The notes under the pieces: model-generated
Told to the model about the DNA's origin: nothing
The model's input: only the letters and a program-made list of their open reading frames with translations
Database searches by the model: none
Part shown: one piece after another, positions 17,386 through 24,798 of the stretch
How the letters are laid out: the number at the start of each line of letters is the position of its first letter
How positions within the stretch are numbered: the first letter of the stretch is position 1
Position numbers and translations under genes: made by a program
Origin: CANRPC01 sp964456095
GTDB lineage: Bacteria; Bacillota_I; Bacilli_A; RFN20; CAG-449
Length of the DNA stretch: 35,548 nucleotides
NCBI GenBank assembly: GCA_964456095.1
Contig: CAYVZF010000007.1
Span: forward strand, 1-35,548
Direction of reading: 5' to 3'

Positions 17386-17973
17386 ATGAAAAAAAATAAA
17401 GATTTAACCGAACAAGAAATTGAAGAACTAAAAAAAGGTCCAACAAAAGATATTAATCCTTATAAGGATAATAGCTTTTTTTCAAGGATTCCTTTTGCTA
17501 TAAAAGCTTTAGTTTTTAAATGGTGGATGTATGGTGTTGGTGTATTTTTTATTTTTTGGGGATTATCAAATTTAATTGGCAATGATGCTGCACTTGATAG
17601 TGCAGGAATTATTATATTAAGTATAGTACTTTCTTTATTTGATGGAATTATATTAGATGTTGTTGTTAATCATTTTATCGAATTAATGGATAGTGATAAA
17701 AGACAAAGTAAATATTTTATATTTTTTCATAGTAAGAAAGTATATTCATTATTTATTAATATATTATATTCATTTTTTGTAACATATCCTTGTGTTGTTA
17801 TTTTTGAAAATTTAAATGATTTATTAAATAAATACTTTGCAATTAATATTTCTGTTGAACCTATATTTACTGGACTATTACTTCTTGGTATCGATATGCT
17901 ATTTATTTTACTTAAAAATATATTTGTTAAATTATTTAACAAAATATTTAGAAAGGATAAGGAAAATGTTTGA
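17386..17973 (+). CDS. Small four-pass membrane protein of unknown function
   Basis: Not recognised. The 195-residue product has a charged cytoplasmic N-terminus (KNKDLTEQEIEELKKGPTKD), about four hydrophobic segments (near 48-66, 73-95, 118-140 and 160-182) and a very basic C-terminus. No ribosome-binding site is visible directly before ATG 17386, and an in-frame TAA lies two codons upstream, so the start is set by the reading frame. The stop TGA lies inside the GH28 gene (8-base overlap), so the GH28 enzyme is probably translated by coupling to it. Its link to pectin use is positional only. Confidence 0.7.
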   Translation: MKKNKDLTEQEIEELKKGPTKDINPYKDNSFFSRIPFAIKALVFKWWMYGVGVFFIFWGLSNLIGNDAALDSAGIIILSIVLSLFDGIILDVVVNHFIELMDSDKRQSKYFIFFHSKKVYSLFINILYSFFVTYPCVVIFENLNDLLNKYFAINISVEPIFTGLLLLGIDMLFILLKNIFVKLFNKIFRKDKENV

Positions 17974-19510
17974 TATTATATTTAATGCACCTACATCAAT
18001 TACAGTTGAACTAAATAATAAAGATGTTTATTATTCAAACAAAGATTATGATGTATATTTAAATGGAAAAATTGTTAAAAAAAGTGTAAAAACAAATGTT
18101 TTTTCTCTTTATAATTTAATACCTGATACACGTTATGAAATAAGTATTAATGGATGTAAAAAGAAATTTAAAACAAAAAACGTATCTGTTATTTATAATA
18201 TTGATGATTTTGGTGTATATAAAGATGGTATTCATGATGATACAAAAGCAATTAATCAAGCTATTATGATGCTTCCAAATGATGGATTACTTGTTTTTAA
18301 TGAAGGTGTCTATAGAGTCTCTTCAATATTTTTAAAATCAAATATACATATTGAATTAAAAGAAGGAGCTTCTTTACTTGCATTAGAGGATGTTAATGAG
18401 TATCCAACATTTAAAGGCGAAATTGAATGTTATAACAAAAAAGATTATATTCAAATTGGTCAATGGGAAGGAAATCCTTATCCGATGAAAGCCGCGATTG
18501 TTTCTGGATATTGGTTAGATAATGTTAATTTATACGGTCTTGGAACAATTGATGGAAATGCAAAAAATTCTTCGTGGTGGAATAATCCAAAAGGATTAGA
18601 ATATGGAAGACCTAGATTATTATTCTTAGATAAATGTCAAAATATTCAAGTTCAAGGTCTATCATTTAAAAATACTCCTTGTTGGACGATACATCCTTTC
18701 TTTTCTAAAAACATTGGTTTTTATGAAATAAAGGTAACAAATCCTAAAGATTCACCAAATACTGATGGTATGGATCCTGAATCATGTGATAATGTAAAAA
18801 TCATAGGCTCTACATTTTCTGTTGGCGATGATTGTATAGCAATAAAATCAGGAAAATTCTATATGGGTATGAAATATAAAACTCCTTCATCTAATTTTGT
18901 TATTAGAAACTGTTTGATGAAAGATGGTCACGGAGGAATTGTTTTAGGCTCAGAAATGTCTGGTGGAATTAAAGGTTTATCTGTAGAACGTTGTATTTTT
19001 AAAGAAACAGACAGGGGATTAAGAATTAAAACACGCCGTGGTAGGGGAAAATATTGTGTAGTTGATGGTGTTGAATTTAAAGATATTATTATGGATGGCG
19101 TATTAACACCATTAGTAATTAATATGTTTTATTTCTGTGATCCAGATGGTAAAACTGAATATGTATGGAGTAAGGAAAAACTACCTGTCGATGATAGAAC
19201 ACCATATTTAGGTAAATTTACTTTTAATAGGATAAAATCAACAAATGCTGAATGGGCTGCTGGATATTTTTATGGCTTACCAGAAATGCCAATTGAAAGT
19301 ATTACAATTAAAGATTCATCAATTAGTTTTAAAGAAAATGCTTCAAAAGGAATGCCTGCAATGATGTCAAATATTGAAGCAGTATCTAAAATGGGATTAT
19401 ATTTTAATTGTGTTAATAATGTTATATTAAATAATGTTACCATTGATGGTAATAACGGTGAAAAAGTAATTATTAATAAGGTTAATAATATTAAAGCAAA
19501 CAACATTTAG
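17966..19510 (+). CDS. Exo-polygalacturonase, family GH28, cytoplasmic type
   Basis: A 514-residue glycoside hydrolase that cleaves galacturonic acid residues from (oligo)galacturonan. Residues 1-75 form a fibronectin III-like beta domain (LYNLIPDTRYEISINGC is typical). The right-handed beta-helix follows with all GH28 catalytic motifs: NTD at 265-267, GDD at 287-289, GHG at 321-323 and RIK at 353-355. The N-terminal domain plus helix matches exo-acting enzymes such as Thermotoga PelB. No signal peptide is present, so action on imported oligomers is expected, releasing galacturonate for UxaC. ATG 17966 is supported by AAGGA upstream and by the N-terminal domain beginning there; an in-frame extension to 17837 runs through the preceding gene and is not credible. 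Exo mode is inferred from architecture. Confidence 0.93.
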   Translation: MFDIIFNAPTSITVELNNKDVYYSNKDYDVYLNGKIVKKSVKTNVFSLYNLIPDTRYEISINGCKKKFKTKNVSVIYNIDDFGVYKDGIHDDTKAINQAIMMLPNDGLLVFNEGVYRVSSIFLKSNIHIELKEGASLLALEDVNEYPTFKGEIECYNKKDYIQIGQWEGNPYPMKAAIVSGYWLDNVNLYGLGTIDGNAKNSSWWNNPKGLEYGRPRLLFLDKCQNIQVQGLSFKNTPCWTIHPFFSKNIGFYEIKVTNPKDSPNTDGMDPESCDNVKIIGSTFSVGDDCIAIKSGKFYMGMKYKTPSSNFVIRNCLMKDGHGGIVLGSEMSGGIKGLSVERCIFKETDRGLRIKTRRGRGKYCVVDGVEFKDIIMDGVLTPLVINMFYFCDPDGKTEYVWSKEKLPVDDRTPYLGKFTFNRIKSTNAEWAAGYFYGLPEMPIESITIKDSSISFKENASKGMPAMMSNIEAVSKMGLYFNCVNNVILNNVTIDGNNGEKVIINKVNNIKANNI

Positions 19511-19522
19511 AAGATATTTATT

Positions 19523-20068
19523 ATGATATATTTGTATATTAAATCGAAAAACGATATTCCATTTAAAAATATAAATTTAATATTTGAAAAAATAATTAAA
19601 GGTGAGTATATTATTGAATGGAATCAAAAATTTGGAAAAATAACATTGATTCAAGATGACTTACAAATTATAACACTTAATCATTGTTTAGAAGCAATAA
19701 ATTCGGATTTACAAGATGAATTAACCATTGTAATAGTTCCAAAATTTGAAAGTGAAATTGAACAAATTATTAAGTTAAATAAAAGGACAGGACTATATTA
19801 TTTTATTGAAGAATTAAATAAGGTCATTAACAATGATAAAAGTATAGTTGATAAATTGTTATCATTTAAAGATGATATTAGTGAAGATATATTAGATACT
19901 GTTAAAGTATATATAGAGCAAGATATGTCAATCAATAAAACATCTAGAGTACTATTTACTCATAGGAATACTATTAATTATAGGATAACAAGATTTATCG
20001 AACAAACAGGTATTGATATTCGATCAAATATGAATGGATATTATGTTTATATGCTTATAACCTGGTGA
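19523..20068 (+). CDS. Short PucR/CdaR-type transcription regulator
   Basis: A 181-residue protein whose C-terminal part (about 125-178) is the helix-turn-helix of PucR/CdaR-type regulators: VKVYIEQDMSINKTSRVLFTHRNTINYRI is characteristic. CdaR regulates sugar-diacid use in E. coli, so a uronate-linked role fits. The N-terminal 110 residues are not a recognisable sensor domain, and the protein is about half the usual length. No strong SD site is visible before ATG 19523, which lies 12 bases after the GH28 stop. It may be a local regulator of the pectin genes, either sensing through its unknown N-terminus or acting with another protein. The stop overlaps a dyad at the next promoter. Confidence 0.8.
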   Translation: MIYLYIKSKNDIPFKNINLIFEKIIKGEYIIEWNQKFGKITLIQDDLQIITLNHCLEAINSDLQDELTIVIVPKFESEIEQIIKLNKRTGLYYFIEELNKVINNDKSIVDKLLSFKDDISEDILDTVKVYIEQDMSINKTSRVLFTHRNTINYRITRFIEQTGIDIRSNMNGYYVYMLITW

Positions 20069-20080
20069 TAGCCAGTTATA
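20056..20080. promoter_or_regulatory. Dyad operator overlapping the -10 box of the eda-kdgK-gntR operon
   Basis: TATAACCTGG (20056-20065) and CCAGTTATA (20072-20080) form a dyad with one extra C in the left arm. It overlaps the end of the PucR-type gene and the -10 hexamer TATAAT at 20077-20082, a usual position for a repressor. The GntR-type protein at 21814 or the PucR-type protein at 19523 are the local candidates. It could also form a hairpin in the upstream transcript. Confidence 0.5.
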
Positions 20081-20082
20081 AT
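20077..20082 (+). promoter_or_regulatory. -10 box of the eda-kdgK-gntR operon
   Basis: TATAAT lies 18 bases before the eda ATG, with AGGAGG between. No good -35 hexamer is visible at 17 bases; the dyad described at this site covers the region. Confidence 0.45.
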
Positions 20083-20099
20083 AAATTTAGGAGGAAAAT

Positions 20100-20741
20100 A
20101 TGTTTAAATCAAAAATTATCGATAGACTTTGCGACTGTGGAGTTGTTGCAGTAGTTAGAGCTTCAAATGAAAATGAAGCTATTAAAATTGCTGATGCATG
20201 TATTAAAGGTGGAATTGTTGGTATTGAAGTTACATTTACAGTTCCAGGTGCAGATGCAGTTATACGTTCATTAAATGCTAAATTTGGTGGAGAAAAATTA
20301 TTAGTTGGTGCAGGAACAGTCTTAGATGCTGTTACAGCAAGAATTGCTATTTTAGCAGGTGCTAAATTTGTTGTATCGCCATGTTTCGATAAAGATGTTG
20401 CAGAAATTTGTAATTTATATCAAATTCCATATATGCCAGGTTGCTATACAATTACTGAAATGGTAAACGCTATGAAATCAGGAGTTGATATTATTAAAGT
20501 ATTCCCAGGAAGTGCGGCATCACCAGATTATATTAAAGCTGTTAAAGGACCATTACCACAAGCTAATATGATGCCTACTGGCGGTGTTTCTCTTGCAAAT
20601 TGTGATCAATGGATTAAAGCTGGCTGTGTTGCAGTTGGTGTTGGTGGAGAATTAACTAAACCAGCAAAAACTGGTAATTATGAAGGTGTAACAGAAATTG
20701 CTAAACAATTTGTAGCAAAAGTTAAAGAAGCACGTCAATAA
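20100..20741 (+). CDS. eda: KDPG aldolase (2-keto-3-deoxy-6-phosphogluconate aldolase)
   Basis: A 213-residue class I aldolase that splits KDPG into pyruvate and glyceraldehyde-3-phosphate, the last step of galacturonate breakdown. Catalytic Glu43 lies in GIEVTF and the Schiff-base Lys133 in IIKVFPGS, as in E. coli Eda. The phosphate-binding loops LVGAGTVLD and MPTGGVSLAN are intact. Codons are more biased than in neighbours, suggesting high expression. AGGAGG lies just upstream. The 31-base gap to the second KDG kinase makes an eda-kdgK pair. Some family members also act on 4-hydroxy-2-oxoglutarate. Confidence 0.95.
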   Translation: MFKSKIIDRLCDCGVVAVVRASNENEAIKIADACIKGGIVGIEVTFTVPGADAVIRSLNAKFGGEKLLVGAGTVLDAVTARIAILAGAKFVVSPCFDKDVAEICNLYQIPYMPGCYTITEMVNAMKSGVDIIKVFPGSAASPDYIKAVKGPLPQANMMPTGGVSLANCDQWIKAGCVAVGVGGELTKPAKTGNYEGVTEIAKQFVAKVKEARQ

Positions 20742-20772
20742 AATAGATTAGAATTATAAAGGAGAATTATTT

Positions 20773-21795
20773 ATGTCAAAAGTAGTTACAATGGGTGAAA
20801 TAATGTTAAGATTATCAACACCTTCAAATTCACGTTTTGTTCAAGCACAATCATTTGATGTTGTTTATGGTGGAGGAGAAGCAAATGTTGCTGTTTCTCT
20901 TGCAAACTATGGCCATGATGCTTATTTTGTAACAAAATTACCAAAACATGAAATTGGTCAATCTGCAGTTAATGCATTAAGAAGATATGGTGTTCATGAT
21001 GATTATATTGCTCGTGGTGGAGATAGAGTAGGTATTTATTATTTAGAAACTGGTGCTTCAATGAGACCATCAAAGGTAATTTATGATAGAGCAAATTCCG
21101 CGATTGCAGAAGCGGATCCTGAAGATTTTGATTTTGATGCAATAATGGAAGGTGCATCTTGGTTTCATTGGTCAGGAATTACACCTGCTATTTCAGATAA
21201 ATCAGCAGAATTAGTTAGACTTGCTTGTGAAGCTGCAAAACGTCATGGTGTAACAGTTTCAGTTGATTTAAATTTCCGTAAGAAATTATGGACAAAAGAA
21301 AAAGCTCAATCAATTATGAAACCATTAATGAAATATGTTGATGTTTGTATTGGTAATGAAGAAGATGCAGAATTATGTTTAGGATTTAAACCTGATGCTG
21401 ATGTTGAAGGTGGAGAAACTAATGCTGCTGGATACCAAAATATTTTTAAACAAATGGCAAAAGAATTCGGCTTTAAATATGTTATTTCAACTTTGAGAGA
21501 ATCATTCTCTGCAACACATAATGGTTGGAAAGCATTAATCTATGATGGAAAAGAATTCTATGAATCAAAACGTTATGATATTAATCCTATTATTGATAGA
21601 GTTGGTGGTGGAGACTCATTCTCTGGTGGAATTATTCATGGATTATTAACTAAAAACAATCAAGGTGAAGCACTTGAATTTGCAGTTGCGGCTTCAGCAT
21701 TAAAACATACAATTCCTGGCGATTTCAACCTTGTTTCTGTTGAAGAAGTTGAGTCATTAGCGGGTGGAAATGCTAATGGACGTGTTCAACGTTAA
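20773..21795 (+). CDS. kdgK: 2-keto-3-deoxygluconate kinase (copy 2)
   Basis: A 340-residue PfkB-family kinase producing KDPG. It has YGGGEANVAVSLANYG near 32-47, GNEEDAELCLG at 194-204 and the C-terminal signature DRVGGGDSFSGGIIHGLL, in which GGGD at 278-281 carries the catalytic Asp. GGGD in place of GAGD is common in Firmicute KDG kinases. It follows eda and precedes the GntR-type regulator, the classic arrangement, so this copy is the better candidate for the main KDG kinase. It is clearly homologous over its full length to the kinase at 58. AAGGAG lies just before the start. Confidence 0.92.
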   Translation: MSKVVTMGEIMLRLSTPSNSRFVQAQSFDVVYGGGEANVAVSLANYGHDAYFVTKLPKHEIGQSAVNALRRYGVHDDYIARGGDRVGIYYLETGASMRPSKVIYDRANSAIAEADPEDFDFDAIMEGASWFHWSGITPAISDKSAELVRLACEAAKRHGVTVSVDLNFRKKLWTKEKAQSIMKPLMKYVDVCIGNEEDAELCLGFKPDADVEGGETNAAGYQNIFKQMAKEFGFKYVISTLRESFSATHNGWKALIYDGKEFYESKRYDINPIIDRVGGGDSFSGGIIHGLLTKNNQGEALEFAVAASALKHTIPGDFNLVSVEEVESLAGGNANGRVQR

Positions 21796-21813
21796 TTAAA
21801 AAGAGGATTATTT

Positions 21814-22482
21814 ATGGCTAAATCATCAGAACCAATCTATCAACAATTAAAAAAAGAAATTGTTGTATTAAAAATCAAACCGGGAACAATGTTAAGAGAA
21901 ATTGATATTGCTGAGAGATTTCATATATCTAGAACTCCTGTTAGAGATGTTTTTGCAAGGCTTGAAAGAGATAATTTAGTAGAAGTTGTTTCTCAAAAAG
22001 GAACGTATGTTACTAAAATTAATGTTGATGATGTTGCCGAGATAATGTATATACGTAAAACGATTGAAGAAGATATTATTTCTAAATTGATTGAAAAAAT
22101 TACAATTGATCAAATTAATATTTTACATTTAATATTAATTAGACAAAAAGAAATTTTATCAATTGAAGATAATGAAGAAAGAAATAATAAGTTTTATGAA
22201 AATGATAATAAATTTCATTCGACAATGTTTGGCTTTGTTGGTAAAAATGGTGTATGGAATACAGTTTCAAATTTATCTCCAATATATAATAGATATAGAA
22301 ATATGACATATTTACGTAATATTGATAGATTAAAAGAATTATATAATTATCATATTGAAATCGTAGATGCACTTGAAAAAAAGGATAAAGAAAAAGCTAT
22401 AAATGCTCTTTCTGAACATTTTTACAGCGGTTTAACTGGTATTGAGGAAGTATATCATTTATATAAAGATTATTTTATGTAA
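21814..22482 (+). CDS. GntR-family transcription regulator, FadR/FCD subfamily
   Basis: A 222-residue regulator. Residues 1-75 are the winged helix-turn-helix with PGTMLREIDIAERFHISRTPVRDVFARLERDNLVEVVSQKGTYV split over two helices and the wing. The C-terminal all-helical FCD ligand domain includes MYIRKTIEE and the metal/ligand histidines in FHSTMFG and HFYSGLTG. Regulators of this subfamily (UxuR, ExuR, KdgR types) usually sense hexuronates or KDG. It is the last gene of the eda-kdgK operon, 18 bases after kdgK, with a GAGGA site. Likely targets are its own operon and the other pectin operons; the effector is inferred. Confidence 0.92.
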   Translation: MAKSSEPIYQQLKKEIVVLKIKPGTMLREIDIAERFHISRTPVRDVFARLERDNLVEVVSQKGTYVTKINVDDVAEIMYIRKTIEEDIISKLIEKITIDQINILHLILIRQKEILSIEDNEERNNKFYENDNKFHSTMFGFVGKNGVWNTVSNLSPIYNRYRNMTYLRNIDRLKELYNYHIEIVDALEKKDKEKAINALSEHFYSGLTGIEEVYHLYKDYFM

Positions 22483-22492
22483 TTAGTTATTT

Positions 22493-22528
22493 AATAGGGG
22501 TAAATATTTTACCTCTATTTTATTGCTT
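22493..22528 (+). terminator. Intrinsic terminator after the GntR gene
   Basis: AATAGGGGTAAA (22493-22504) pairs with TTTACCTCTATT (22508-22519) around TAT, with one G-T wobble, followed by a T-rich tract. It closes the pectin island. Confidence 0.85.
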
Positions 22529-22576
22529 TAATTTAAATAAATATGTAATAATTAGTACTTTTTATTATTTTTTTGA

Positions 22577-22582
22577 TATAAT
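22577..22582 (+). promoter_or_regulatory. -10 box before the small membrane protein/nrnA operon
   Basis: TATAAT lies 17 bases before ATG 22600, giving a short leader that still contains GGTGA. The -35 region is poor. Confidence 0.5.
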
Positions 22583-22599
22583 CAATTTGGTGAAAATAT

Positions 22600-22809
22600 A
22601 TGATTTTTAAAAAGAAAGAAATTATTGATAGACCAGAAGTTGAAAAAAATTTTTCATTAAAAAATCCTGAAGATAAAGCTATTATTATATTTTTAGCTAT
22701 TGTTTTACTTGTTATTATTGGTCTTATTATCTTCTTTGTTACTATCGGTGGATTTTTATCACCAGAACAAAATATATCTAGTATTAATTCAGTAGGAGGG
22801 TCTTTATGA
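22600..22809 (+). CDS. Small single-pass membrane protein upstream of nrnA
   Basis: Not recognised. The 69-residue product has a charged N-terminus (FKKKEIIDRPEVEKNFSLKNPEDK), one strong membrane helix near 27-49 (IIIFLAIVLLVIIGLIIFFV) and a short polar C-terminus. It is probably real. A TATAAT and a GGTGA site precede the ATG, its stop overlaps the nrnA start as ATGA, and its last codons contain the nrnA ribosome-binding site GGAGGG. Its function may be to set nrnA translation or to recruit NrnA to the membrane; neither is shown. Confidence 0.65.
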   Translation: MIFKKKEIIDRPEVEKNFSLKNPEDKAIIIFLAIVLLVIIGLIIFFVTIGGFLSPEQNISSINSVGGSL

Positions 22810-23801
22810 TAAAAAAGAATAAAAAAGAATATAAAAGAATTATTCGTGAAATAAAAAAAGCAGAAAATATTGTTATTTTTAGACATGAATTACCTGATTT
22901 TGATGCACTTGGTAGTCAATTTGGATTATATTATTGGCTAATGAACAGCTTCCCAACTAAACATATTTTTTTAACTGGTAAGAATCATGTTAATTTAACA
23001 CCAAGAATGTATCCTGTAATTGATGAAATAGATGATGATGATTTTCCAAAAGATTTTTTAGCTATAGTATGTGATACTGCTAATGAAAAAAGAATAGATG
23101 ATAAAAGATTTAAAAATGCTAAAATGATTATTAAATTTGATCATCATCCTTTTACAGATGATTATGCAAATATTCAAATAATAAATGAAGAATTATCATC
23201 TTGTGCTGAGTTAATCGCGGATTTTATATTTTTTAATAAAAGAAAATACCCAATGTCTAGGTGTGTTGCTAAATATTTATTTTCTGGTATTGTAGGTGAT
23301 TCTGGAAGATTTTTATTTTCATCCGTTTCTAAACATACATTTGACACTGTTTCAAAATTGATGGATACAGGGCTTGATATTTCAAAAGATGTATATTTAA
23401 AAATGTATAGAAAGACATATCAAGATTTATTAGTTACAAAATATATTTTAAATAATACTAATTTTACTGATAAAGGTGTTGCTTATTATATTTTAAAAGA
23501 ACAAGATTTAAATGAATTAAACATTACAAAAGAACGCGGCAAAGAAAATCTATCAATGTTAAGGGATATAGAAAATATTGAAGTATGTTTTAGTGTAACA
23601 GAAGATACAGTAGATAATAATTATAGAATATCACTTAGATCAAAAAGAATACCAATTAATCATATTGCGGAAAAATATGATGGTGGTGGTCATGAATTAG
23701 CAAGTGGAGCAAAATTAAATTCACTTGAAGAATTACCTAATTTGATAAATGATTTAGAAAATCATATACAAGAAGAATTGAAGAAAATGAAAACTTTCTA
23801 A
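22806..23801 (+). CDS. nrnA: DHH/DHHA1 phosphoesterase, NrnA type (nanoRNase/pAp phosphatase)
   Basis: A 331-residue manganese-dependent phosphoesterase that degrades short RNA oligonucleotides and converts pAp to AMP. The DHH domain shows RHELPDFDALGS (family pattern H-x3-D-x-D-x2-G-S, Asp31 and Asp33), IVCDTAN and the DHH triad at 112-114. The DHHA1 domain ends with GGGHELASGA, the substrate-binding motif, near residue 291-300. GGAGGG lies upstream inside the preceding small gene. Related DHH proteins include cyclic-di-AMP phosphodiesterases, but those carry membrane and PAS/GGDEF domains that are absent here; PDE2-type c-di-AMP/pApA activity cannot be excluded. Confidence 0.9.
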   Translation: MIKKNKKEYKRIIREIKKAENIVIFRHELPDFDALGSQFGLYYWLMNSFPTKHIFLTGKNHVNLTPRMYPVIDEIDDDDFPKDFLAIVCDTANEKRIDDKRFKNAKMIIKFDHHPFTDDYANIQIINEELSSCAELIADFIFFNKRKYPMSRCVAKYLFSGIVGDSGRFLFSSVSKHTFDTVSKLMDTGLDISKDVYLKMYRKTYQDLLVTKYILNNTNFTDKGVAYYILKEQDLNELNITKERGKENLSMLRDIENIEVCFSVTEDTVDNNYRISLRSKRIPINHIAEKYDGGGHELASGAKLNSLEELPNLINDLENHIQEELKKMKTF

Positions 23802-23833
23802 ATATATTAATTAATTAAATCATAAATTATAAT

Positions 23834-24196
23834 ATGAATGAAGATAGTAGAAAAATTATTTTAGAATATAAAACTCAAATAATTGTTCTACTATTTTCTA
23901 TTATTGCAATAATAATATCAATAATTGTAATAAATGATTTAATAAAGATTGAAAAAGGATATTCAAATATAGATACAAATAAAGTTACAAAAAAAAGTGA
24001 GTTATCCTCACTGTTATTTTTATTAACATCATTATTTTTTGCATATACAACTTATAAGAATTATATAAAGAATAAAACAAAAAGTAATTTTTTATATTTA
24101 ATCGCGGTATTACTTGCTTTAATTGCAGCAGCGATAAGATATATTACTCTAAAGAAAGAAAATTCTATACAAGGAGTAGATGATGTTGTGTTATAA
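23834..24196 (+). CDS. Small three-pass membrane protein of unknown function
   Basis: Not recognised. The 120-residue product has hydrophobic segments near 14-36, 52-72 and 84-104. No ribosome-binding site is visible, and TATAAT at 23828-23833 directly abuts the ATG, so the start may be read from the nrnA transcript without a leader, or may lie elsewhere. The 3' end overlaps the convergent guanylate kinase gene by six bases. Composition and a continuous hydrophobic pattern support a real gene, but the start is uncertain. Confidence 0.6.
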   Translation: MNEDSRKIILEYKTQIIVLLFSIIAIIISIIVINDLIKIEKGYSNIDTNKVTKKSELSSLLFLLTSLFFAYTTYKNYIKNKTKSNFLYLIAVLLALIAAAIRYITLKKENSIQGVDDVVL

Positions 24197-24727
24197 ATTA
24201 ATTTCTTTTATATACATATTATAAATTTCACGTGCAATTTCTTCTAACGATTTATTCTCATTTATAATAATAAAATTGACACCTTTTTTTGAGTTTTTAT
24301 CAAACCAAGTTTCATCTTTTTTTAATCTTTGTTCGATATTTTCATTTGAATCACCACGTTCAATCATTCTTTTCTTTCTTAATTCTTTGTTTGCATTTAT
24401 AAAGAAAAAAATATTTTTAGGATTATTTAATTTAAGAAAAGAGTCTTTTCCAACAGGATCAATAACTAATACTTTATCACTACCTAATTCTTTTTTGCTT
24501 GTCCCATAATAGTTATTATTATAAAAAGTTGTTTCAACAAAAATTCCTTCGTTTTTTAGTTTTATAAATTCACTTTTTGTTACAAAATGATAATCAATTC
24601 CATCAATTTCACCTTTTCTTATTTCTCTTGTTGTATGAGTTACAACTTTTTTAATACCAAAAATCTTTGTTAATTCTTTAGCGATTTCTGTTTTTCCTGA
24701 TGCGCTTGGTCCTGTTAGTAATATCAT
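24191..24727 (-). CDS. gmk: Guanylate kinase
   Basis: A 178-residue nucleoside monophosphate kinase that phosphorylates GMP to GDP. The P-loop is GPSASGKT at residues 6-13. The GMP-binding region shows the family pattern TTR-x2-R-x-GE-x-DG-x-DY-x-F (THTTREIRKGEIDGIDYHFV). The lid region has RKKRMIERGDSNENIEQRLKKD. ATG at 24727 is preferred because AAGGGG (minus strand, 24740-24735) lies seven bases upstream; the ATG at 24733 is too close to that site. At 178 residues it is slightly shorter than usual. It is divergent from the flavoprotein gene and convergent with the preceding small gene. Confidence 0.88.
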   Translation of the reverse strand: MILLTGPSASGKTEIAKELTKIFGIKKVVTHTTREIRKGEIDGIDYHFVTKSEFIKLKNEGIFVETTFYNNNYYGTSKKELGSDKVLVIDPVGKDSFLKLNNPKNIFFFINANKELRKKRMIERGDSNENIEQRLKKDETWFDKNSKKGVNFIIINENKSLEEIAREIYNMYIKEINL

Positions 24728-24786
24728 ATTCATTCCCCTTTTTTTAATAATAAGTAAAATTGTTTTTAAAATCAACAAAAAGAATA

Positions 24787-24792
24787 TATAAT
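24787..24792 (+). promoter_or_regulatory. -10 box of the flavoprotein gene, suggesting a leaderless mRNA
   Basis: TATAAT at 24787-24792 is six bases before ATG 24799. Transcription starting about seven bases downstream would begin at or next to the ATG. No ribosome-binding site is visible before this start, which fits leaderless translation. The -35 region is poor. Confidence 0.4.
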
Positions 24793-24798
24793 GAATAT

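Noticed and set aside
17837..17965. N-terminal extension of the GH28 gene
   Set aside because: It lies in another frame of the preceding membrane protein gene; AAGGA and the start of the beta domain both point to ATG 17966.
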